Of a DNA stretch of 64,000 nt, positions 56,345-64,000 are shown piece by piece. Each line of letters starts with the position of its first letter. The stretch's first letter is position 1. The stretch covers positions 42,103-106,102 of the forward strand of contig VEQP01000006.1 in the NCBI GenBank assembly GCA_018883185.1, in the 5' to 3' direction. The position numbers and the translations under genes are program-made. The notes under the pieces are model-generated. The model was given only the letters and a program-made list of their open reading frames with translations, was not told the origin of the DNA and made no database searches. This DNA is from Nevskiaceae bacterium. GTDB lineage: Bacteria; Pseudomonadota; Gammaproteobacteria; Steroidobacterales; Steroidobacteraceae.

Positions 56345-57553
56345 ATGCGTTTCGACCTCAAGGTAGCCCTGCGATATCTGCTCTCCAACCGCTTACAGTC
56401 CGCACTGCTGATCGGTGGTGTGGCCATCGCGGTCACGGTCTTTACCTTCAATGCCGCACTCATCAACGGCCTCGCGGAGTTCCAAATCGATCGGGTGGTC
56501 GGTAGTTCCGCACACGTCACCCTCGAACCGGCGAAGCCTCGACCGCAACTCGTGCCCGCTGCCGATGGCGCAGAGCGCCTCGTCGTCTCGCAGGGTGCCA
56601 ACGAACGCCGTGCCCAAATCAAGCAGTGGCGAACGGTCGAGAGCGTCATCGACACGCTCCCCGGTGTCACTGGTGTGTCCTACAACATCCTTGGCACCGG
56701 CCTCGTCACCCGCGGTGAACTGAGTCTGCCGGTGTCGCTCAAAGGTGTTGAGCCCGCACGCCTCGCGGCGATCGCGCCGATTGATGCCAACATCGTCGAG
56801 GGCGAACCGCGCCTCGGTCTCAACGACGTGCTGATCGGTCGCAAGCTCGCCCGTGATCTCGGCATCTCTGTCGGCCAGCCGATATTCCTCACGAGCAGCC
56901 AAGGCCGCGAGCGCAGCCTCACGGTGCGTGGACTGTACGCCACCGGTGTCGACAGCCTTGATGCGCGTCTGGCCTACGTCAACCTCGACACCGCCCGCGT
57001 ACTGTTCGATCTTCCCGAAGGACTCACCGAGATCGAAATCAAGCTTGCCGACATTTACGCCGCACGCGCCGTCGCGCGCCAACTCGCCGACAGCACCGGG
57101 CTCGAAGTCACCGCGTGGATGGACAAGAACCAGCGCCTACGCGAAGCGCTCGAAGGGCAGGGCAGCTCCGGCAGCATCATCAAGATGTTCACGCTCATCA
57201 CCATCATCGTAGGCGTCGCCAGCGCGCTGCTGCTGACCACGTTCCGCCGTCGCCCCGAGATCGGCATCATGCGCAGTTTCGGCATCTCGCAGCGCTTCGT
57301 GCTGTCGGTGTTCATGTTGCAAGGCGCGTTGATCGGCGTGATCGGCTCGCTGGTCGGGTGTTTCTTGGGTTGGGGTTTCAGCACACTGCTCGCCGGCCTC
57401 GGCGCCGAAAGCGGCCGTCGTTTGCCCGTCGACCCCTCGCTCGGTCAGTACGATGTGGCGCTGCTGCTTGCCGCTGCTGCGAGCATTGCCGCGGCCCTGT
57501 GGCCTGCACGCGCCGCCTCACGCATCGACCCCGTCGAAGCGATCTCCCAGTGA
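56345..57553 (+). CDS. ABC transporter permease (MacB/FtsX family)
   Basis: This 402-residue permease has an N-terminal helix (about 14-35), a large periplasmic domain (about 40-270) and three C-terminal helices, the four-helix LolC/MacB layout. The FRRRPEIGIMRSFGISQRFVL segment near 300 is typical of the coupling region. It follows the adaptor gene by 16 bases and precedes its ATPase. Unlike MacB, permease and ATPase are separate proteins. Confidence 0.92.
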   Translation: MRFDLKVALRYLLSNRLQSALLIGGVAIAVTVFTFNAALINGLAEFQIDRVVGSSAHVTLEPAKPRPQLVPAADGAERLVVSQGANERRAQIKQWRTVESVIDTLPGVTGVSYNILGTGLVTRGELSLPVSLKGVEPARLAAIAPIDANIVEGEPRLGLNDVLIGRKLARDLGISVGQPIFLTSSQGRERSLTVRGLYATGVDSLDARLAYVNLDTARVLFDLPEGLTEIEIKLADIYAARAVARQLADSTGLEVTAWMDKNQRLREALEGQGSSGSIIKMFTLITIIVGVASALLLTTFRRRPEIGIMRSFGISQRFVLSVFMLQGALIGVIGSLVGCFLGWGFSTLLAGLGAESGRRLPVDPSLGQYDVALLLAAAASIAAALWPARAASRIDPVEAISQ

Positions 57554-57578
57554 ACATGACCTCGAGGAAGATCCACCC

Positions 57579-58436
57579 ATGAGCACTGCTGCTATGACCA
57601 CCACCCACAGTTCCGCCGTTGCGGCCGAGGGCGCACCGCTGCTCGAGGTGCGCGACATCCGCAAGGTGTTCGTCGATCGCGACTTCCAGACGCCCGTGCT
57701 CAAAGGCGTGAACTTCACCCTGCAGCGCGGCGAGATGGTGGCGATGCTCGGGCCTTCGGGAAGCGGCAAGAGCACGCTGCTCTCCATTCTCGGCACCCTG
57801 ATGCGCCCCACCTCCGGCAGCTTCCGTATGCAGGGCCGCGAACTCACGGCGTTGCGCGAAGCCGAGCTCAGCGATTTTCGTAATCAGCAGATCGGTTTCA
57901 TCTTCCAGTACCACCACCTGTTGCCAGATTTCACGGCACTCGAGAACGTGCTGTTCCCGCATGCGGGTCGGCTCTGGCGCGAAACCCGTGCCGGTCGCGA
58001 GCGCGCTGCGATGCTGCTCGAGCGAGTGGGTCTGCGCGACCGCATGAACTACCGCGCCACGCGACTCTCCGGCGGCCAAAAACAGCGCGTGGCCATCGCG
58101 CGTGCGCTGATGAACCAGCCCGCTTTGGTGTTGGCCGATGAGCCCACCGGCAACCTCGATCGCGAAAATGCCGATCAGGCTTTCGCGCTGATGACCGAGA
58201 TCCAGCGCGAAACCGGCACCACCTTCCTGTTGTCGACGCATGACCGCGAACTCGCCGAGCGTTGCGAGCGGCGCATTTACATCGCCGGCGGCGTGGTGGT
58301 CGATCAGCCGCAGCCTGCTGCGAGTGTCGCGGCTGCTACATCGGCCCGACCCTCGATGCGTGTCATCACGGGTGATGTCCCGGCGGTGATCGATCACACC
58401 GGGCAGAGCGGCGACGCCGACCGACGTCGCGCCTGA
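57579..58436 (+). CDS. ABC transporter ATP-binding protein (MacB/LolD type)
   Basis: This 285-residue ATPase has Walker [10 protein letters not shown] (near 62), signature [15 protein letters not shown] and Walker [13 protein letters not shown] tail of about 35 residues after the core is Ala/Ser/Asp-rich. ATG 57579 is used, with GAGGAAG about ten bases upstream. It completes the adaptor-permease-ATPase export operon. Confidence 0.93.
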   Translation: MSTAAMTTTHSSAVAAEGAPLLEVRDIRKVFVDRDFQTPVLKGVNFTLQRGEMVAMLGPSGSGKSTLLSILGTLMRPTSGSFRMQGRELTALREAELSDFRNQQIGFIFQYHHLLPDFTALENVLFPHAGRLWRETRAGRERAAMLLERVGLRDRMNYRATRLSGGQKQRVAIARALMNQPALVLADEPTGNLDRENADQAFALMTEIQRETGTTFLLSTHDRELAERCERRIYIAGGVVVDQPQPAASVAAATSARPSMRVITGDVPAVIDHTGQSGDADRRRA

Positions 58437-58491
58437 CGGTACCCGGCCCAGCGACCCGCCCTCCGCGGCTGCCGCCGAGCGACGCGCGGCC

Positions 58492-59517
58492 TCAGCGCTC
58501 GATCATCTGCATCATGCGTTCGGTGTAGCGGGCGCCACTGGCGTTGCCGAGTGCATCGAGTCTGGCCAGTTCGGTGGTGCTCAACATCAGGTACGACGCC
58601 GCCACGTTGATCTCGAGATACGCCCGCCGTTTCGTGCCCGGAATCGGCACGATGTCTTGGCCGCGCGCCAGCAACCAGGCGAGCGCCACCTGCGCAGGCT
58701 TCGCCTCATGCTCGGCGGCAATGGCCTCGATGGCCTGCAGCAGCCGCTGGTTGCGCACGTAGTTCTCGCCCTGCATGCGCGGGTCGTGCTTGCGGTAGTC
58801 GGTGTCGGGCAGCGTTGCAGGGTCGGGCAGTGTGCCCCCAAAGAAACCACGCCCCAGCGGGCTGTAGGGCACGATACCGATGCCGAGTTCGCGGCAGGTG
58901 GCGACCACACCGGGCGAGCCATCGAGATTCGGCTCCTCAAGGTTGCGCTCCCAGATCGAGTACTCGCTCTGTACGGCGCTGATCGGGTGCACCGCATGCG
59001 CACGGCGAATGGTCTCCACGCCCATCTCCGAGAGCCCGAGAAACCGTACCTTGCCGGCCTTCACTTGATCGGCCATGGCACCGACGGTGTCCTCGATGGG
59101 CACGTTGCGATCGCGGCGATGCTGGTACCACAGGTCGATGTAGTCGGTGCCCAAGCGCTGCAGACACCCATCGAGCGCCTTGCGCACGTTCTCGGGGCGA
59201 CCGTCGAGGCCTGCGATCTTGTTGTCGATGGAGAACGTGAAGCCGAATTTGGTGGCAATCACCGCTTCGTGGCGGCGGCCCGCCAGCGCTTTGCCGAGCA
59301 GGATCTCGTTGGTATACGGCCCGTAAACCTCGGCGGTGTCAAAGAAATTGACGCCGAGGTCGAGCGCACGCCGGATCGTCGCAATGCCTTCGGCTTCGTC
59401 GGGCTCACCGTACATCAACGGCATGCCGGCCACGCCGCTCATGCCCATGGTGCCAAGACCGAGCGCGGAAACCTCCAGCCCCTCTGTGCCCAGTCGGCGC
59501 GTGCGCATCGAGCCCAT
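58492..59517 (-). CDS. Aldo/keto reductase
   Basis: This 341-residue NADPH-dependent reductase with a TIM barrel starts MRTRRLGTEGLEVSALGLG. The catalytic tetrad is visible: Asp and Tyr in FFDTAEVYGPYTNE, Lys in VIATKFGF, His in DLWYQHRRD. It belongs to the AKR13/YajO-like group acting on aldehydes and ketones; the substrate is unknown. ATG 59517 is used; ATG 59508 would remove three residues. A far longer upstream frame is only antisense read-through of the DUF1993 gene. Confidence 0.92.
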   Translation of the reverse strand: MGSMRTRRLGTEGLEVSALGLGTMGMSGVAGMPLMYGEPDEAEGIATIRRALDLGVNFFDTAEVYGPYTNEILLGKALAGRRHEAVIATKFGFTFSIDNKIAGLDGRPENVRKALDGCLQRLGTDYIDLWYQHRRDRNVPIEDTVGAMADQVKAGKVRFLGLSEMGVETIRRAHAVHPISAVQSEYSIWERNLEEPNLDGSPGVVATCRELGIGIVPYSPLGRGFFGGTLPDPATLPDTDYRKHDPRMQGENYVRNQRLLQAIEAIAAEHEAKPAQVALAWLLARGQDIVPIPGTKRRAYLEINVAASYLMLSTTELARLDALGNASGARYTERMMQMIER

Positions 59518-59519
59518 CG

Positions 59520-60026
59520 TCAGACGCCTCCGAGGAAGTCCTGCTTGCCGAGCTCCACACCTGCCTGGCGCAGCAACGCATACGTCGTGGTGAGGTGGAA
59601 GAAGAAGTTGGGCATCACCCAGCGCTGCAGGAAGGGCAGACCGTCCATCTCCAGCGTGCGGGTACGCAGCGGCGTCACGATGTGCCGGTGCTCCGCGCCT
59701 TCGAGCTGCTCGGGCTTGACGCTCTGCAGCCATTCGATGGTACGCGTGATGCGCTGCTGCAGCTCGGCGAGGGTTTTCTCCTCGTCGGGGAACTTCGGCG
59801 GCTCCACTCCCGCGAGGCGGGCCGTGCTGTTCTTCGCAAAGTCCGTGGTCAGTTGCACCTGCCGCGTGAGCGGGAACATGTCAGGGGCGACGCGCAGCGA
59901 CTCGATCACGCCGGCCTCGATTTTCTTGGCCGCGGCAAAGGCCGCCGCTTTTTCGAGTTGCTTGCCGAGGTTGGCGAGCATCGGCACGAACACTTGCACG
60001 GTCATTTCATGGACGGACAGCGACAT
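59520..60026 (-). CDS. DUF1993 domain-containing protein
   Basis: This 168-residue cytosolic helical protein of the DUF1993 family is related in fold to DinB-like four-helix proteins. The MSLSVHEMTVQVFVPMLANL start, PDMFPLTRQVQ and NFFFHLTTTYALLRQAGVELG segments are characteristic. Its ATG overlaps the stop of the DUF1838 gene as TAATG, and it ends three bases before the aldo/keto reductase start, so the three genes are likely cotranscribed. The function is unknown. Confidence 0.85.
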   Translation of the reverse strand: MSLSVHEMTVQVFVPMLANLGKQLEKAAAFAAAKKIEAGVIESLRVAPDMFPLTRQVQLTTDFAKNSTARLAGVEPPKFPDEEKTLAELQQRITRTIEWLQSVKPEQLEGAEHRHIVTPLRTRTLEMDGLPFLQRWVMPNFFFHLTTTYALLRQAGVELGKQDFLGGV

Positions 60027-60979
60027 TATTTCTTCTCCTGCGGTGGGGTCTTGCCGCCCTTGTCGGCGGCGCGTTTGGCATCGATCCATTTTTTGGTGAT
60101 GGTCCACGTGGTTTCGTTGTCACGCGGATCACCGAGCGGCGGTGGCTCCAGGTACTGCGGATAGCGACTCTCGAGCACTTGCATCAGCTTCGGCGGGATA
60201 CGCGCACGATCGAAGGTGGAGTATCCCGTGGCGTTGAAGATCATCACGCCCGGGCGATCACGCATCCGCATCCACGGCAGCCAGCCCGACAAGCGCTGCC
60301 AGGAAATCCGCGACTCGCCGATGCGCAGACGCTTTGCATCCGTGAAGTCGGCGGTGCGGTAGTAGGTGTTGAAGATCTCCATGGCGTGATAGGTGCCGCC
60401 GATGTAGTCCTGGTAAGCGCCCGCGAGCGGGTTTTCGTAGAACAGCGGCACCTCGCGCGAGGACACCAGCACCTCGTCGTATTGGCGCAGCGTCACGTTG
60501 AGCGGGCTGCCGTCGGCAAGGCGCGCGTAGGTGGGTTGGCGCATGTTCACCGGGTCGTTGGCAACGTGGATCACCTCGACGGTTTCGCCGGTCCACGGAT
60601 TCTTCCAGGTGTCGATGATCTGCCCTGTCGCCGGGTCGAGGTAGACCATGATCTCGCGCGACACGCTGCGGAACCCTGCACCGCGCGTGGGGTGGGTGTG
60701 CCGCTCGCATTGCCGCGTGTTGATGCCGATCACGTTGAAGAGGTGTCGATCCTTTTCGCCCGGCGCTCGGCTGTAGAGCTTGCCTTCCCACATGCCATAG
60801 CGCGTGACGCCCTGTTCGGTCGTACCGCAGGTCAACTTGGCGCTCCAGACCAGCGCCTCGTCCCCGGAGCGCTCGGCGGCAGGCCCGAGCAGGTTGTCGG
60901 TGGCTTGCGCGGTCGAGCCGAGGCCGAGCGCAAGCGCTGCGATGGCACCGAGCCGCATGAACGAGTGACTGAACCCCAT
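60026..60979 (-). CDS. DUF1838 family exported protein
   Basis: This 317-residue protein has a signal peptide (about 1-27, cleavage near AQAT) and the DUF1838 body, including LDPATGQIIDTWKNPWTGE near 123 and the C-terminal PRDNETTWTITKKW near 290. Such proteins are common in Sphingomonads and related proteobacteria; no function is known. ATG 60979 is chosen because it opens the signal peptide; the longer frame to 61102 would cover the next promoter. The final 20 residues are Lys-rich. Confidence 0.85.
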   Translation of the reverse strand: MGFSHSFMRLGAIAALALGLGSTAQATDNLLGPAAERSGDEALVWSAKLTCGTTEQGVTRYGMWEGKLYSRAPGEKDRHLFNVIGINTRQCERHTHPTRGAGFRSVSREIMVYLDPATGQIIDTWKNPWTGETVEVIHVANDPVNMRQPTYARLADGSPLNVTLRQYDEVLVSSREVPLFYENPLAGAYQDYIGGTYHAMEIFNTYYRTADFTDAKRLRIGESRISWQRLSGWLPWMRMRDRPGVMIFNATGYSTFDRARIPPKLMQVLESRYPQYLEPPPLGDPRDNETTWTITKKWIDAKRAADKGGKTPPQEKK

Positions 60980-61095
60980 GACCCCCCCTGTCGATCGCGC
61001 CGATGGCGCTGTGGTTTGGAGGGCGCATGGTAGCCGCTGGCGGGCGGCAGCGCTGCTGCGGAGCGCGGCAGCTACCACAGAATTGTTACAAAACG

Positions 61096-61123
61096 TTGAC
61101 AATTAGATTGTCAGGCGTAATTT
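61096..61123 (+). promoter_or_regulatory. Promoter with overlapping palindrome upstream of a small exported protein
   Basis: TTGACA (61096-61101), 16 bases, TAATTT (61118-61123) resemble a sigma-70 promoter. The -35 region lies in a 7-bp inverted repeat TGACAAT-TAG-ATTGTCA (61097-61113), the size of a repressor half-site pair. ACGGAGGG (61131-61138) then precedes the ATG at 61146. Confidence 0.5.
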
Positions 61124-61145
61124 CGGGTCAACGGAGGGTCAAAAC

Positions 61146-61655
61146 ATGAAGACAGAACACATTCGCAAGAACGGTCTCGTTGCCCTGTTGGCGCTGGCAG
61201 CGGGGTCGCTGTCCGCCGGGGAGAGCGCTGGCTGGGTGCTCAACAAGGACAAATCCATGCTGGCCGACGATGTCGCCGCTTGCCTGCACTGCGTCGGCAC
61301 ATCAGCCGCCAATGCCGGCGTGATCCTCGCCTCCACGGGTGTCGCCCCAAAAACCGCCGAGGGGGCCTTGCGCCTGCAAGGCGGGGAGCTGAGCTTCGAG
61401 TCTGACGTGCGCTTCCGCGCCCGGCTCGACGGCCAGGACTATCCGATCGCGGGGTTGCACGCCGCCGACACCATCGCCATCGAAGTGCGCGAAGACGACG
61501 AGGTCGTCTCCACCATCAAGGCCGAGGGCCGCAAGGTCGCAATCTTCAAGCGCTCGGTCTCCGCCGATCAGAAGACCCTCAAGCTCACCGCCCGCTACTT
61601 CGACGGTGGCGACCAACTCGCACGCGAGGTGCTGGTGTTCGAGCGCGCGCGCTGA
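61146..61655 (+). CDS. Small exported protein of unknown function
   Basis: This 169-residue protein has an N-terminal signal peptide (about 1-24, ending LSAGES) and no family I recognise. A cysteine pair (CLHC) lies near 41, followed by a beta-strand-rich C-terminal half with RARLDGQDYPIAG and KVAIFKRSVSADQKTLKLTARYFDG. The latter resembles lipocalin-like or secreted antisigma-style repeats only loosely. A clear ribosome binding site and a palindromic promoter precede it, so it is probably a regulated single gene. Confidence 0.7.
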   Translation: MKTEHIRKNGLVALLALAAGSLSAGESAGWVLNKDKSMLADDVAACLHCVGTSAANAGVILASTGVAPKTAEGALRLQGGELSFESDVRFRARLDGQDYPIAGLHAADTIAIEVREDDEVVSTIKAEGRKVAIFKRSVSADQKTLKLTARYFDGGDQLAREVLVFERAR

Positions 61656-62010
61656 GGCGTCGGCGAGACGCGGGCGATCGCAGGATGACGAACCCTCACT
61701 CCTGATTCGCCCCATGGCGAATCTCACTCATCTGTCGCTCGGTGTGTCGCCGTTGTACTCGTCATTACGCGGCAGTAGCCACGGCCCCTACGCTTTGCAT
61801 CGGTCGTACGTGACGTTGCGCGCTGGCGAGTGCATTTAACTGATATGCATGTTCTAACTCGCGGATAACGTCGCCTCAATACTCAACCCGCCGCGGCGCG
61901 AGGATCCGCCGCGTGAAACCCCGAGGCGATCCCCGGCTCGTGTTGCCGCACCCGTCGGCGAGAATGTCGTGCCCCGAGTATGATCCTTCGGCCGCTTTGA
62001 TCACCCGTTG
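61656..62010. other. 355-bp gap without recognised gene or RNA
   Basis: No convincing coding frame, tRNA or known RNA was seen. A GC hairpin CGCGGCG/CGCCGCG (61893-61914) has no T-run. This gap separates ordinary GC-rich genes from the less GC-rich nuclease-helicase gene and may mark the edge of an acquired segment, but no repeat or integrase was found to support that. Confidence 0.5.
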
Positions 62011-64000
62011 ATGGCCACACGCCTCATGCAACGCGCCTGGTTCAATAATTCGATCGACGCTTTCCTCCGTGAAACGACGGAATCTGTCGTCGGAACTTTG
62101 GCCCTTGCGAACCCTCTGGAAACTACCCATGAACAGGCCGGCGCCTGGCGCGAGCAAGTCGAGATTCTGAGGTCATCGCTTGCTGGGCTATCCGGGCACG
62201 TATTCCTCGAATTCGATATCCCCCGGATGGGTCGCCGAATCGACGCCGTCGTTGTGTCGGGGCCTGTAGTTTTTGTTATCGAGTTCAAGTCTGGCGCGAA
62301 GCTCTTCGAGCGTGCGGCCATCAATCAAGCCTGGGATTACGCTCTGGACCTCAAGAACTTTCATGAGACGAGTCACGCGCTGAAGCTGATCCCCGTGCTT
62401 GTCGCCACCGAGGCCGTGACGTCGGCGCCATACCGGCTCGAATTCGCTGAAGACGGTGTCGCCACGCCCCTCGAGTCCACCGCCGCTGATCTTCGCGTTT
62501 TCATCGATTGTGTGATCGCGGTCGTCGTCGGTGACCCAGTCGATGCTGATGCCTGGTGCGTCGGCAATTACCGGCCGACACCGACTATCGTTGAGGCGGC
62601 AAGGGCTCTTTACGCCCGTCATTCAGTTGAGGAAATTTCCCGCAATGATGCAGGGTCGTCGAACCTACGCGTGACCTCCCGTCGTGTCGAGGAGCTCATC
62701 GACGAGGCTCGAGCGCAGCGCCGCAAGGTAATCTGCTTTGTTACGGGCGTTCCGGGAGCGGGTAAGACGCTTGTCGGCCTGAATGTTGCCACTCGTCGCG
62801 ACGAGTCTTCGCCAACCCATGCCGTGTTTCTCTCGGGGAATGGGCCTCTGGTTGCGGTCTTGCGCGCGGCGCTCACCCGCGATGACCGTGAGCGTCGGCG
62901 TCTTGCCCGCGGAAAGGGTCGTACTGCACGCGAGGCAAACCCGATCAAATCCTTTATTCAAAATGTGCATCACTTCCGAGATGCTGCACTTGTCGATGAG
63001 GTCGCCCCGCCCGTCGATCACGTGGCGATCTTCGACGAAGCCCAGCGCGCTTGGAATCTCGCTAAGACGGCAGATTTCATGAAGCGTCGTAAAGGCCGAC
63101 CCGATTTTCGTTATTCCGAACCTGAATTCTTGATTTCGTACATGGATCGCCACACCGATTGGGCGGTCATCGTGTGTCTGGTCGGGGGCGGGCAGGAAAT
63201 CCATACGGGAGAAGGCGGCATCAGCGAATGGCTCGATGCGGTCAGCGGCAGCTATCCGCATTGGCATCTGCATGTTTCATCTCAACTCACCGACAGCGAA
63301 TATGCCGCAGGTTGTGCGATCGATAAGGCGCGACGTCACGCGCGCGCGCACCTGGAGCACGGCCTTCATCTGTCTGTGTCGATGCGCTCGTTCCGGGCAG
63401 AGAATCTATCGACTTTCGTCAAAGCACTGCTCGATCGCGAGGAAGTACAGGCGCGCCGTAGCCTGGCTGATCTTCGTGGGCGTTATCCGATCTACGTCAC
63501 GCGCGATCTCGATGCAGCAAAACGATGGGTGCGCTCGCAGGCGCGGGGTTCAGAGCGGTTAGGTCTTCTCGCCTCCTCCAAGGCGGCACGACTCAAGCCG
63601 CATGCGATTGACGTGCGGGTGGAAGCTGATCCAGTCAATTGGTTCCTTGCCGATGCAGCGGACATTCGATCGAGCCAATATCTCGAAGACGTCGCCACGG
63701 AATTCCAGGTGCAAGGGCTCGAGCTCGACTGGTCAATCGTCAACTGGGACGGTGATCTGCGCATCGTGGGCAGCGAGTGGGCATATCACGACTTTCGCGG
63801 ACGTAAGTGGCAGCGCATCAAAAAAATTGAACATCAAGGCTATCTCAAAAACGCATACCGGGTGCTGCTGACCCGCGCCCGGCAGGGTATGGTGATTTTT
63901 GTGCCACCTGGTGATCCTGCCGATCACACTCGCCCGCCCTCATACTACGACCCGATTTACCGATACTTGACAGCCCTAGGGGCTGCCTCTTATATACATC
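62011..64000 (+). CDS. DUF2075-type nuclease-helicase, 3' end outside window
   Basis: The frame is open from ATG 62011 to the last base (663 codons) with no stop. The N-terminal part has a PD-(D/E)xK-like nuclease core, DAVVVSGPVVFVIEFKSG near residue 78. A P-loop GVPGAGKTLVGLNVATRR (near 243) and Walker B IFDEAQRAW (near 341) follow. A UvrD-like C-terminal motif YRVLLTRARQGMVIFVPP (near 620) closes the seen part. This is the DUF2075/Schlafen-group-3 DNA/RNA helicase pattern, common in mobile and defence-related regions. Codons are visibly less GC-rich than in neighbours (for example runs such as ATCAAAAAAATTGAA). ATG 62026 is an alternative start; no clear Shine-Dalgarno sequence is seen. 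Confidence 0.82.
   Translation, partial: MATRLMQRAWFNNSIDAFLRETTESVVGTLALANPLETTHEQAGAWREQVEILRSSLAGLSGHVFLEFDIPRMGRRIDAVVVSGPVVFVIEFKSGAKLFERAAINQAWDYALDLKNFHETSHALKLIPVLVATEAVTSAPYRLEFAEDGVATPLESTAADLRVFIDCVIAVVVGDPVDADAWCVGNYRPTPTIVEAARALYARHSVEEISRNDAGSSNLRVTSRRVEELIDEARAQRRKVICFVTGVPGAGKTLVGLNVATRRDESSPTHAVFLSGNGPLVAVLRAALTRDDRERRRLARGKGRTAREANPIKSFIQNVHHFRDAALVDEVAPPVDHVAIFDEAQRAWNLAKTADFMKRRKGRPDFRYSEPEFLISYMDRHTDWAVIVCLVGGGQEIHTGEGGISEWLDAVSGSYPHWHLHVSSQLTDSEYAAGCAIDKARRHARAHLEHGLHLSVSMRSFRAENLSTFVKALLDREEVQARRSLADLRGRYPIYVTRDLDAAKRWVRSQARGSERLGLLASSKAARLKPHAIDVRVEADPVNWFLADAADIRSSQYLEDVATEFQVQGLELDWSIVNWDGDLRIVGSEWAYHDFRGRKWQRIKKIEHQGYLKNAYRVLLTRARQGMVIFVPPGDPADHTRPPSYYDPIYRYLTALGAASYIH

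Noticed and set aside
61656..62010. Integration site or tRNA remnant at the left edge of the nuclease-helicase gene
   Set aside because: No tRNA-like fold, direct repeat or integrase gene could be identified within the window.

Overview
The window is GC-rich and densely packed, and its housekeeping genes point to a gammaproteobacterium. The evidence is the gene neighbourhoods: gmk-rpoZ-spoT-ridA-recG-ubiC-ubiA, yicC/rph-rdgB-hemW, aroK-aroB-dgt beside mrcA, bioBFHCD, and tesA divergent from a YbbA/YbbP exporter. Protein style suggests a Xanthomonadales/Steroidobacterales/Nevskiales-like or related lineage. That placement is inference; there is no rRNA in the window.

Region 1 (1-7.9 kb) is the most striking part. 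The 3' part of a trifunctional propionyl-CoA synthase gene (acyl-CoA ligase, enoyl-CoA hydratase and enoyl-CoA reductase domains in one chain) overlaps by ATGA a complete bifunctional malonyl-CoA reductase gene of two fused SDR halves. Together they convert malonyl-CoA through 3-hydroxypropionate to propionyl-CoA, the signature half of the 3-hydroxypropionate bicycle of Chloroflexus. A metallo-beta-lactamase-fold hydrolase follows.

Region 2 (7.9-16.2 kb) is an aa3-type cytochrome c oxidase locus on the minus strand: DUF2244, coxB, ctaD, a 42-residue membrane peptide, ctaG, coxC, then SURF1, an SCO-like protein, ctaA and ctaB. A small DUF2909-type gene lies in the opposite direction inside it. 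The organism therefore respires oxygen.

Region 3 (16.2-21.5 kb) is a compact biotin operon, bioB-bioF-bioH-bioC-bioD, with a BirA-type operator between bioB and the divergent comF. Biotin is the cofactor of acetyl-CoA and propionyl-CoA carboxylases, which would feed and drain the region 1 pathway.

Region 4 (21.4-36.6 kb) holds ubiquinone genes ubiA/ubiC, recG, ridA, spoT, rpoZ and gmk. Next come a cyclic-nucleotide-binding protein facing a cluster of membrane adenylate/guanylate cyclase, cupredoxin and beta-barrel genes, then yicC, rph, rdgB and hemW. The 352-bp gap before rpmE contains an AT-rich stretch flanked by DnaA-box-like 9-mers.

Region 5 (36.3-52.9 kb) carries rpmE, an M48 protease, citrate synthase, a nucleotidyltransferase-like protein, PBP1a, aroK-aroB-dgt, fadD, tesA, an FtsX-type ABC exporter and a membrane metallophosphoesterase.

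Region 6 (52.9-64 kb) is more accessory: a DUF4139 protein, a TetR regulator facing an adaptor/permease/ATPase exporter operon, an aldo/keto reductase, DUF1993 and DUF1838 proteins, a small exported protein with a palindromic promoter, and a truncated nuclease-helicase of the DUF2075 type running off the right end in less GC-rich DNA. No tRNA, rRNA, CRISPR array, transposase or integrase was seen.
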